DNA from: Spirochaetia bacterium
GTDB taxonomy: Bacteria > Spirochaetota > Spirochaetia > PWKH01
Direction: 5' to 3'
Assembly: GCA_007128345.1 (NCBI GenBank)
Contig: SKXS01000108.1
Span: forward strand, 1 to 15,409
DNA: 15,409 nt
Part shown: piece by piece, positions 6,067 to 12,483 of the stretch
How the letters are laid out: each line of letters begins with the position of its first letter
Numbering within the stretch: the first letter of the stretch is position 1
The notes under the pieces: generated by a model
The model's input: only the letters and a program-made list of their open reading frames with translations
Told to the model about the DNA's origin: nothing
Database searches by the model: none
Program-made: the position numbers and the translations under genes

Positions 6067-7170
6067 ATGTCGAACATCTCAAAGTTGCTCACATCCAAGT
6101 GGGGTCCCGTTGTGACGGGGATAATTATCGGTATTCTGGCACCCGTGCTGGTGCGCCTTGGCAACCCCGCCAACATGGGTGTGTGCGTCGTATGCTTCAA
6201 TCGGGACATCGCCGGAGCCCTCGGTCTGCATCAGGCGGCCGTAGTACAGTACCTGAGGCCGGAGATCATCGGGTTTGTCGGAGGATCTCTGGCGGCATCG
6301 CTTGCCTTCAGGGAATTCAGACCCCGTACCGGGTCAGCGCCGTTTGTTCGGTTCATCCTGGGCGTATTCGCGGTATTCGGCGCTCTCGTGTTCCTAGGAT
6401 GCCCCTGGCGGGCCTATCTTCGGCTCAGCGGTGGTGACTGGAACGCGGTGGCGGGTATCCTCGGGCTCACTGCAGGCATTGCCCTGGGGGTGCTGTTCCT
6501 GCGCAAGGGATATTCCCTCGGCAGGAACCGTTCAACCCCGTCGGCTGCAGGATGGCTGATGCCCTCAGTCATGCTGGTGCTGCTGGTGCTGCTTATTGCC
6601 GCGCCGCTTTTCGGGCGGGACGCACAAGGCAATCCCGTAGGACCGATATTTTTCTCGGCAGCCGGACCCGGCAGCCAACGGGCGCCGATACTCATTTCTC
6701 TGGCCGTCGGTGTATTGGTCGGATTCATCGCGCAGAGAAGCCGGTTCTGCACGGTTGGGGCCATCAGGGAGACTCTGCTTACCCGGGATACCCACCTGCT
6801 GCGGGGGGTAATTGCACTCATAGCAGCAGCTCTGGTGACCAATCTCATTCTGGGTCAGTTCAGCCCCGGTTTTACCGGTCAGCCGGTTGCCCATGCCAGC
6901 CATATATGGAATTTTCTGGGGATGGCCCTGGCAGGGTTAGCCTTTACCCTGGCAGGCGGATGTCCGGGGAGGCAGCTGATCCTTTCAGGGGAGGGTGACG
7001 GAGATTCGGCAGTGTTTATCACCGGCATGATCGTAGGAGCCGGCTTTGCCCATCTCTTCTCAATAGCCGCGTCCCCAGCGGGACCGGGGCCGTACAGCGC
7101 GGCCGCGGTCATAACAGGTCTTGCAGTCTGCACCGTCATCGGGCTGACTATGCGCGAATCTGCAGCGTAA
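6067..7170 (+). CDS. yedE: YedE-family putative selenium transporter
   Basis: Polytopic inner-membrane protein of the YedE/YeeE family, in the subgroup found next to selenium-metabolism genes and thought to import a selenium compound; transport has been inferred mainly from genomic context. The 367-residue protein has about ten hydrophobic helices and repeated cysteine-containing signatures: GNPANMGVCVVCFNRD (C40, C43), FLGCPWR (C112), QRSRFCTVGAIR (C228) and AGGCPGRQLILSGEGD (C299). These motifs, including the 'GEGDGDS' run, are characteristic of the selenium-linked YedE type rather than the thiosulfate transporter TsuA, though the fold is related. ATG 6067 has AAGGAG at 6055-6060, buried in a hairpin. 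First full-size gene of an operon with a TusA-like carrier, a class V aminotransferase and DUF3343. Confidence 0.9.
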   Translation: MSNISKLLTSKWGPVVTGIIIGILAPVLVRLGNPANMGVCVVCFNRDIAGALGLHQAAVVQYLRPEIIGFVGGSLAASLAFREFRPRTGSAPFVRFILGVFAVFGALVFLGCPWRAYLRLSGGDWNAVAGILGLTAGIALGVLFLRKGYSLGRNRSTPSAAGWLMPSVMLVLLVLLIAAPLFGRDAQGNPVGPIFFSAAGPGSQRAPILISLAVGVLVGFIAQRSRFCTVGAIRETLLTRDTHLLRGVIALIAAALVTNLILGQFSPGFTGQPVAHASHIWNFLGMALAGLAFTLAGGCPGRQLILSGEGDGDSAVFITGMIVGAGFAHLFSIAASPAGPGPYSAAAVITGLAVCTVIGLTMRESAA

Positions 7171-7183
7171 CAGGAGGAAAGCA

Positions 7184-7399
7184 ATGAAAAAACACGTGGA
7201 TGCACGCGGATTATCGTGTCCGCAGCCGATACTGCTCACCAAGCGGGCGATAGATGAAGTGAAGTCAGGGACCATTGAGGTGCTGGTTGATTCAAGTACT
7301 GCAGCGGAGAACGTGGAACGGACGGCACACAAAGCAGGCTGGACCGCCTCACGGCAGGATGATAAAAGCGGCAGTTTCACCGTGGTGCTGAACAAATGA
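7184..7399 (+). CDS. TusA/YedF-like sulfur or selenium carrier
   Basis: Small cytoplasmic TusA-fold protein (71 residues) that carries sulfur or selenium as a persulfide-type adduct on a conserved cysteine. The signature DARGLSCPQPILLTKRAI contains the CPxP motif with catalytic C12. In many genomes the selenium-associated version, YedF, has an additional C-terminal DsrE-like domain; that domain is absent here and the protein is TusA domain only. AGGAGG lies at 7172-7177. The stop overlaps the next start (ATGA), so it is coupled to the aminotransferase, which could load it. Confidence 0.88.
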   Translation: MKKHVDARGLSCPQPILLTKRAIDEVKSGTIEVLVDSSTAAENVERTAHKAGWTASRQDDKSGSFTVVLNK

Positions 7400-8544
7400 T
7401 CTACCTAGATAACGCAGCTACATCATGGCCGAAACCGCCTGAAACGATAGAGGCGATGCATGCATACCTGGAGACGGTCGGGGGAAACCCCGGCCGATCC
7501 GGTCACCGCGCTTCTGTAGATGCCGCCCGAGCACTGTATGAGGTACGGGAAGCGGTATGCACGTTCTTCAATAGTAAAGACCCGATGCGGGTCTTCTTCA
7601 CCCACAACGGGACCCACGCGCTGAACTATGTGCTCATGGGCATGCTCAAGGAAGGAGACCAGGTGCTTACCACCGCCATTGAACACAATGCGGTCATGCG
7701 TCCTCTGCGGGAGCTGGAAAAACGGGGAGTGGTCATCCGTACCGCATGCTGCAGAGAGGACGGTACTGTCGACTTGGACGACTTCGCCAGAAAGATTGCA
7801 TCCGGGATAACCCTCTCAGTGGTCAATCACGCAAGCAACGTCCTGGGAACCATCTCACCGATAGGGAGCATTGCTGAACTCTGCAGGAAACATGGCGTGC
7901 TCCTGCTGGTGGATTCAGCCCAGACTGCGGGTTCCCTGCCTATCGACATGCAGGACATGGGCATCGACCTGCTTGCGTGCACCGGCCACAAGGGGCTGCT
8001 GGGCCCTCCCGGCACCGGATGCCTGGTAATAGGCAGCCATGTAGACAGTACAGCGATCAAGCCAATAATCAGGGGGGGGACCGGCAGCAGGTCAAAGGAA
8101 GAGTACCAGCCTGAAGACCTCCCTGACAAGTTTGAGAGCGGTACCCCCAACAGCGTCGGCCTGGCAGGACTGCTTGCCGGTATCAGCTGGGTAACATCCC
8201 GAGGCGTGGATATCGTCCGGTCCCATGAGGTGAAGCTCATTGCACGGCTGATCGAGGGACTTCAGTCGATACAGGATATTACGGTGCATGGAACCCGGAA
8301 TCCCAAAGAGTCAGTTGCGGTGGTATCGTTTACCTGCAGGGGAAAAACGGTCTCAGAAATCGGCTTGATGCTGGATGAACGCCATGGTATTCTCTGCAGG
8401 GTAGGGCTGCACTGCGCCCCTTCCGCTCACAAGACAGCTGGTACCTTCCCGGAAGGTACGGTTCGATTGTCGCCGGGATGTTTTACCACCTTAGATGAGA
8501 TAGACCGTACCGTTGATGCAGTCAGGGAGGCATCACGATCATGA
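7396..8544 (+). CDS. Class V aminotransferase: cysteine desulfurase / selenocysteine lyase-like
   Basis: PLP-dependent NifS-like enzyme of 382 residues, close to the family (TIGR01977 type) that accompanies YedE/YedF clusters. Such enzymes remove sulfur from cysteine or selenium from selenocysteine and pass it to a carrier. Visible features: N-terminal YLDNAATSWPKP, H97 stacking on PLP (TAIEHNAV), D173 and Q176 (VDSAQTAG), the Schiff-base lysine K199 in CTGHKGLLGPPGTG, and the C-terminal catalytic cysteine C340 in GLHCAPSAHK. With the catalytic cysteine present, desulfurase activity is expected; preference for selenium is inferred from context. Start ATG 7396 overlaps the TusA-like stop, and the end overlaps the next gene, both as ATGA. 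Confidence 0.92.
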   Translation: MIYLDNAATSWPKPPETIEAMHAYLETVGGNPGRSGHRASVDAARALYEVREAVCTFFNSKDPMRVFFTHNGTHALNYVLMGMLKEGDQVLTTAIEHNAVMRPLRELEKRGVVIRTACCREDGTVDLDDFARKIASGITLSVVNHASNVLGTISPIGSIAELCRKHGVLLLVDSAQTAGSLPIDMQDMGIDLLACTGHKGLLGPPGTGCLVIGSHVDSTAIKPIIRGGTGSRSKEEYQPEDLPDKFESGTPNSVGLAGLLAGISWVTSRGVDIVRSHEVKLIARLIEGLQSIQDITVHGTRNPKESVAVVSFTCRGKTVSEIGLMLDERHGILCRVGLHCAPSAHKTAGTFPEGTVRLSPGCFTTLDEIDRTVDAVREASRS

Positions 8545-8771
8545 GTGACCACGCCGTGGCATTGTTCCATACAACTTCAGCAGCAATTCGGTCGGAGAAA
8601 CTGCTCCGACAACAGGGCTTTACCGCAGCGCTTATTCCCACGCCGAGACAGTTCTCCAGCGACTGCGGTGTCGCCCTGCGCTTCAGTGCTGACAGCATGG
8701 ATGCTGTTCGCACCCTCCTTGAGTCTGCGCAGATAGTCTTCAGCTCCATCCATGCCTTAGACGGGAGCTGA
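8541..8771 (+). CDS. DUF3343 putative Se/S carrier protein
   Basis: Small protein of 76 residues matching the putative Se/S carrier-like family (DUF3343, PF11823). It shows the expected pattern: beta strand and AxxxEKLL helix (ALFHTTSAAIRSEKLLRQQG), then the signature LIPTPRQFSSDCGVALRF with the conserved PTPR and the CG pair (C42). The cysteine is the suspected carrier residue. It overlaps the aminotransferase by 4 bp (ATGA) and ends the selenium operon. Its TGA is followed in frame by 33 open codons to 8873, but the 76-residue form has the normal family length. Confidence 0.88.
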   Translation: MSDHAVALFHTTSAAIRSEKLLRQQGFTAALIPTPRQFSSDCGVALRFSADSMDAVRTLLESAQIVFSSIHALDGS

Positions 8772-9192
8772 CCTACAGAGGATGCGCAGGTATCTAAACC
8801 GGAAACTGCCTCCCTAAGATCCATAGGTGCGCGTCTCTGCCCCGTTACATGCGACCCTTTGAAGGACTTCTGAAGACCTAAAAAAAATAGAAATCTGCAC
8901 AGAGACTCCTTGCATTATTGCCAAACACTCACTAAAATATGAGTATAGGTGTACGAGGTGTTTTCAGATCAATAAACTGCGGGTTCTGCTGACATACCTC
9001 ATGCTGGTTGTTTCTAGAATTAAAAAAAGACCATTGTATAAACTACTAATAGTAACGAGTACCATGATTGTCTTGTTTACGTTCTAGAAAAAAGTCATAT
9101 CTAATAAATGCATAACAGAAAAAAGTACTCACTGAACTCATGTATTATAGTGCCGTCATATAAGCATAACGGTGCACTCAAGGAGGAGTAAT
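8772..9192. other. AT-rich non-coding stretch between the selenium operon and the paralog pair
   Basis: About 420 bp without a convincing gene. The first 100 bp can pair loosely (CAGAG-gat-GCGC near 8775 with GCGC-gt-CTCTG near 8829) but no T tract follows, so no intrinsic terminator is evident for the selenium operon. The rest is clearly AT-rich and contains two copies of the palindrome TTCTAGAA (9012-9019 and 9082-9089, 70 bp apart) and GAGGT/ACCTC arms near 8957-9000 that could close a stem with inner TCAG/CTGA pairs. TATTAT-like -10 sequences lie near 9142-9147 but with no good -35. Confidence 0.4.
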
Positions 9193-9504
9193 ATGGCATG
9201 GAGTTCGTTTCTTTTTACTGTATCTTCGAAGTTCAGGCAGTCAAGTTCACGATATAAAAAGACAAGACTGGTAAACATGCGGCATATGCGCGTGCTTGTC
9301 AGGAACGAAGAAGTATCCAGCCGGTATGTACGATCATTCTACATTGAACCAGGCGAGATGCTTGAGGAGATCTTCAAGAAGGACACGGTATTCTACTTCT
9401 GGGAGAAGAACACCTTATTGAAGGAATGTTCCTTTCCCCGTGATGTCAGGAACAACGAGGTATCAATAGTTCTTAAGTCAGACGGAACACTCACTGTAGC
9501 CTAA
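9193..9504 (+). CDS. Hypothetical protein, 103 aa, first copy of a paralog pair
   Basis: No family recognised. The ATG at 9193 has a consensus AAGGAGG (9180-9186); an in-frame GTG at 9172 lies upstream of that site and is rejected. The protein has a basic N terminus (SSKFRQSSSRYKKTRLVNMR), then a conserved core RVLVRNEEVSSRYVRSFYIEPGE and an aromatic block TVFYFWEKN, then a variable C-terminal part ending GTLTV. No signal peptide or transmembrane segment is evident, so it is likely cytoplasmic and perhaps nucleic-acid or protein binding because of its positive N-terminal third. It is about half identical, without gaps, to the protein at 9721-10032, and both are exactly 103 residues. Confidence 0.72.
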   Translation: MAWSSFLFTVSSKFRQSSSRYKKTRLVNMRHMRVLVRNEEVSSRYVRSFYIEPGEMLEEIFKKDTVFYFWEKNTLLKECSFPRDVRNNEVSIVLKSDGTLTVA

Positions 9505-9720
9505 GCCTGCAGTGACACATTCTGAATTTCTCCCCCCACGTTTTCCATTAAAAAACTTGCATAGTTTTTTGATAGTTGGTACTATGTCTCATAAGGTGCA
9601 GGTCTCCTAAGGAAATGTTCTTAAAGATGTTACCTGTTGGAGAGCTGCTTTGTTTTATGTACTAGTATGGTTCAGCAATAAAGAAGAGTGTGGTTCTGCT
9701 GGGAGGGGTAGTCCGGGTAC
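9505..9720. other. Intergenic stretch between the two paralogs
   Basis: 216 bp, AT-rich. It holds an AAAAAAC/GTTTTTT inverted repeat (9550-9556 and 9564-9570), which could act as a weak terminator for the first paralog, overlapping a second inverted repeat CATAGT/ACTATG (9560-9565 and 9581-9586) and the predicted promoter of the second paralog. Nothing gene-like is seen. Confidence 0.45.
9557..9585 (+). promoter_or_regulatory. Predicted promoter of the second paralog
   Basis: TTGCAT (9557-9562) and TACTAT (9580-9585) with a 17-bp spacer, four of six matches each. The implied start near 9592 gives a leader of about 128 nt before the ATG at 9721. A CATAGT/ACTATG inverted repeat covers the -35/-10 region and may be an operator. 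Confidence 0.4.
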
Positions 9721-10032
9721 ATGCCAAAAAGCTTATTTCCGTTTACTGCGGCTGCAAAATTGAAACGTTCACGTGCACGTTACCGGAAAATCAAGCTGGA
9801 GAACATGCGAAGCATGCGTATTCTTGTGCGTAATGAGGAAGTCTCTCACCGAAGTGTCCGGTCATTCTATATTGATCCAGGCGAAGCCCTGATAGAACTC
9901 TTCAGACAGGGAACGGTATTCTACTTCTGGGAGAAGAATATGCTGCTCGCTGAATTTACTGTGCCGGAAACGCTTGACAGGAAAGCCTTGACCATAGCTA
10001 TTGCTCAGAACGGTACCCTGTCGGTAACTTAG
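9721..10032 (+). CDS. Hypothetical protein, 103 aa, second copy of a paralog pair
   Basis: No family recognised. It shares with the protein at 9193-9504 the core R-V/I-LVRNEEVS-x-R-x-VRSFYI-D/E-PGE, the block TVFYFWEKN and the end GTLSV/GTLTV, about 53% identity over 103 gap-free residues. The N terminus is again strongly basic (AAKLKRSRARYRKIKLENMR). Start ATG 9721 has GGAGGGG at 9702-9708, a rather long 12-nt spacing. The strong conservation of the core against a free N terminus and C terminus points to a retained function after duplication. The TAG overlaps the stop codon of the convergent mtaD. Confidence 0.72.
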   Translation: MPKSLFPFTAAAKLKRSRARYRKIKLENMRSMRILVRNEEVSHRSVRSFYIDPGEALIELFRQGTVFYFWEKNMLLAEFTVPETLDRKALTIAIAQNGTLSVT

Positions 10033-11321
10033 CGGACTAACCGCAGTTTCTCCGCGCTTGAACCGGCCCGCGCGTAGACCTCTTCCATATCAAGGGTAAG
10101 GATTTCACGATTTCTCATAATCATCTTTCCTCGCGCAATCACTGTGGCAACATCAGATGCCTGTGCTGAATAGACCACCGCTGAAACCGGGTTGTTCAGG
10201 GGAACGAAGTGCGGCGCATCCGTTGATATCAGGATCAAGTCTGCCATCATGCCGGGTTTCAGCATGCCGATCTCATGTTCACGGCCTAGAGCCTTAGCCC
10301 CCCCGACGGTTGCAGCTCGTAGAGTGTCATAGGCATTAAGCGATTTTGGATCCCCGGTTGAGGCCTTCTGCACCACAGAGGCAATGTGCATCTCTTCAAA
10401 CACGTTGAGGTTATTGTTGCTGGAAGCTCCGTCAGTCCCCAGGGCTACCGGAATTCCCGCATCCAGAAACCTCTGGACCGGCGCGATACCGTTTGCCAGC
10501 TTGAGGTTGCTCGTCGGATTATGTACAACTCTCACGCCCAGTTTCGCGCAAAGAGACACATCTTCCCGGCTCAGGTGCACGCAGTGTGCGGCATAGACGG
10601 GGACTTCAAAGATACCGAGGTCATACAGATACTCTGCGGGTGTCTTTCCATGTGCCTGCATGCAGTCCTGGTGCTCCTTCATGCTTTCCGATAAGTGGAT
10701 ATGCAGCATGGTGCCCAGTGAAGCGGCCAGATCGCGGGCCAGGGTGAGGCTGCCGGCACTGCAGGTGTAGATTGCGTGGGGCGCCACGTCAATGCGGATG
10801 CGTCCGTTCTCAGCCTGGTTCCATCTGCTGTGGAGATCCTTAAGCACTGGAAGGCGCTTTCGGGTTTCCTCCTCATCCCCAATGATAGTGGCTCCGATAT
10901 TGGCGCTGATACCGCTTTCCAGGGTTGCCCGGACAGTCTCGTCCTGATGAAAATACATGTCGGCGTAGGTAGTGACCCCCCCGCGTATCAGTTCGGCCAG
11001 CCCCAGCAGGGACCCGGCATAGATATCATCAGGGGTAAGCAGCGCTTCCCTGGGCCAGATGTGCTCATTAAGCCAGGTGAAGAGATCCAGGTCATCCGCG
11101 CAGTTGCGAAGCAGCGTCATGGCAAGGTGGGTATGCGCATTCACCAATCCAGGCATGGCGATGCAGCGAGATGCGTCAATGATACGGTCATTACCGGCAG
11201 CTGCAATTTCAGGGCCTACTGCAATGATCCTGTCACCCTGTATAGCGATATCTCCGGTAATGCTGGTCGGCTCATCTCCTGTCATGGGGATGATGCAGGC
11301 GCCTTGTATGATAGTTTTCAT
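10029..11321 (-). CDS. mtaD: 5-methylthioadenosine/S-adenosylhomocysteine deaminase-like amidohydrolase
   Basis: Cytoplasmic metal-dependent amidohydrolase of 430 residues. Family members deaminate methylthioadenosine and S-adenosylhomocysteine to the inosyl forms, in salvage of methionine-cycle by-products. Visible residues: H63-T-H65 in GLVNAHTHLAMTLLRN, followed by the MtaD-typical ADDLDLFTWLNEHIWPRE; H209 (HIHLSE) with E212; H246 (AAHCVH); and D297 (LGTDGASSNNN). These are the zinc ligands and catalytic acid of the ATZ/TRZ-like subgroup. Guanine, cytosine or related deaminases are less likely given the ADDL/WLNExIWPxE segment. ATG 11321 has only a weak ribosome-binding site. It lies 53 bp after the MBL hydrolase gene on the same strand, perhaps the last gene of that operon. 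Confidence 0.85.
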   Translation of the reverse strand: MKTIIQGACIIPMTGDEPTSITGDIAIQGDRIIAVGPEIAAAGNDRIIDASRCIAMPGLVNAHTHLAMTLLRNCADDLDLFTWLNEHIWPREALLTPDDIYAGSLLGLAELIRGGVTTYADMYFHQDETVRATLESGISANIGATIIGDEEETRKRLPVLKDLHSRWNQAENGRIRIDVAPHAIYTCSAGSLTLARDLAASLGTMLHIHLSESMKEHQDCMQAHGKTPAEYLYDLGIFEVPVYAAHCVHLSREDVSLCAKLGVRVVHNPTSNLKLANGIAPVQRFLDAGIPVALGTDGASSNNNLNVFEEMHIASVVQKASTGDPKSLNAYDTLRAATVGGAKALGREHEIGMLKPGMMADLILISTDAPHFVPLNNPVSAVVYSAQASDVATVIARGKMIMRNREILTLDMEEVYARAGSSAEKLRLVR

Positions 11322-11374
11322 TGGTCCATGCTATCATGCCCCGGGGGTATCGTAAATATGTAGGGACCGCTGAT

Positions 11375-12028
11375 CTAGGAAATGCTGCACGGCTCACCGG
11401 GAACCAGAAGCCTTGCTGGCATAGGAGCGGCAGCAAGAAAGGCCTTGGCGTCAGTCAGGCTGCCGATTATATCTCCCCAGTGGTAGGGGATTACCAGCTT
11501 CGGCTGCATCTCAGCGGCAGCCTCTGCAGCCTGGGCGGCATCCATGGTGTAGGTGCCGCCAATGGGAAGCAGGGCCGCATCCAGGGGAGGGAGTTCCTGC
11601 ATCTCAGGGATCAGGTCAGTATCCCCTGCGTAGTAGATGGTCCTGCCGTCTAGGGCTATGACAAACCCCAGCCACTGCTTCTTTCTGCTGTGGTACGGTG
11701 CGCGCATATTGTATGCAGGAATCCCGGTAATTGATACTGTTTTGCATGACCACGTGCCGCCGGGAAGCAGTGCCTCTCCTAAACCGGTTTCTTGCACTAC
11801 GGACTGCGCAGCGAGTATCGTGCAGCCGGGAGCACTCACTTTATGTATGTCCTCCTGCGAGCAGTGGTCGTAATGACTGTGGCTGATCAGCACCAGATCC
11901 CCGTCCCCAGGCTCTCCCTCTATCTTCCAGGGATCAACGTAGATTTTCTGGGTACCGGTGATGGAAAAACTGGCATGCCCCAGCCAGGTAATCAATACCG
12001 GCTTCCTTGGACTTGACTTCTCTGTCAT
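11375..12028 (-). CDS. Metallo-beta-lactamase-fold metal-dependent hydrolase (UlaG/UPF0173-like)
   Basis: Cytoplasmic hydrolase of 217 residues with the MBL fold. Metal-binding motifs: H18 in WLGHASF, the H50-S-H52-Y-D54-H55 motif (HxHxDH), D136 in YYAGDTD, and H183 in IPYHWG. The LGHAS start and the AGDTD/PYHWG pattern place it in the UlaG-like, UPF0173 branch whose substrates are mostly unknown; lactonase or phosphodiesterase activity are both possible. ATG 12028 has GGGAGGG 7 nt upstream. It follows the DUF1820 gene by 26 bp, so the two are probably cotranscribed. Confidence 0.88.
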   Translation of the reverse strand: MTEKSSPRKPVLITWLGHASFSITGTQKIYVDPWKIEGEPGDGDLVLISHSHYDHCSQEDIHKVSAPGCTILAAQSVVQETGLGEALLPGGTWSCKTVSITGIPAYNMRAPYHSRKKQWLGFVIALDGRTIYYAGDTDLIPEMQELPPLDAALLPIGGTYTMDAAQAAEAAAEMQPKLVIPYHWGDIIGSLTDAKAFLAAAPMPARLLVPGEPCSIS

Positions 12029-12054
12029 CGTGGTTCCCTCCCGCGTACTGCTCT

Positions 12055-12372
12055 CTAGGGCTCCCGTTGCTCTTCATCGTTTTCATCATCTCCCGAACTC
12101 CGATCCACCACGGAGAAATGCTTTGAAGCCTTGTGCTTCTCCTCCGGGAGCTCTTCAATCAGTGTAACTGACTGGAAGGGAATCATCAGGTGGTATGCCT
12201 GACCGAACTGTTTTTCAACGGAATCCCGGTTCGGGTCTATGATAAGCGGACTACTCTTAGGCAGTTCAATGTTCTTTATGGACACGAAATAGGGATGGGT
12301 CATATCCAGGTTTTCTGCGAGCAGTACGATCTCTTTTTTTTCATAGGTGAAGTGAATGCGGAACATACCCAC
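12055..12372 (-). CDS. DUF1820 family protein
   Basis: Small cytoplasmic protein of 105 residues and unknown function. The segment MFRIHFTYEKKEIVLLAENL, then PYFVSIKNIEL, then SPLIIDPNRDSVEKQFG and MIPFQSVTLIEEL, follows the pattern of DUF1820 proteins, which start M-[FY]-R-[IV]-x-F and contain a VxPSEEKLKxEFxxV and PMHSVIRIDEV region. The frame is open as far back as 12657, but that extension overlaps the divergent molybdoenzyme gene and looks unlike the family. GTG at 12372 has GGAGGG at 12384-12379 with 6-nt spacing; ATG at 12366 is the alternative. The C-terminal tail is very acidic (DRSSGDDENDEEQREP). First gene of the minus-strand set with the MBL hydrolase. Confidence 0.72.
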   Translation of the reverse strand: MGMFRIHFTYEKKEIVLLAENLDMTHPYFVSIKNIELPKSSPLIIDPNRDSVEKQFGQAYHLMIPFQSVTLIEELPEEKHKASKHFSVVDRSSGDDENDEEQREP

Positions 12373-12402
12373 TAGATTCCCTCCGTCAGCATCGGTTATG
12401 CG

Positions 12403-12451
12403 TATAATAACTATACCATGTTCACGGGTTGAGTTCCATGGTATGTTGACA
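12403..12451. promoter_or_regulatory. Divergent control region with 8-bp inverted repeat
   Basis: ATACCATG (12413-12420) and CATGGTAT (12437-12444) form a perfect inverted repeat with a 16-bp gap, midway between the DUF1820 start and the molybdoenzyme start. Around it are a perfect TATAAT on the plus strand (12403-12408) without a clear -35, a TATAGT on the minus strand (12415-12410) overlapping the left arm, and TTGACA (12446-12451) next to the right arm without a clear -10. It is a plausible operator for a dimeric regulator of one or both genes. Confidence 0.45.
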
Positions 12452-12483
12452 AGATACTCACACTGGGGAGGGATCGTACAGAT

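Noticed and set aside
8769..8873. In-frame continuation of the DUF3343 gene past its TGA for 33 codons, with two cysteines
   Set aside because: The protein is already of normal family length at the TGA, no SECIS-like hairpin with suitable spacing follows, and 33 open codons occur often by chance in this composition.
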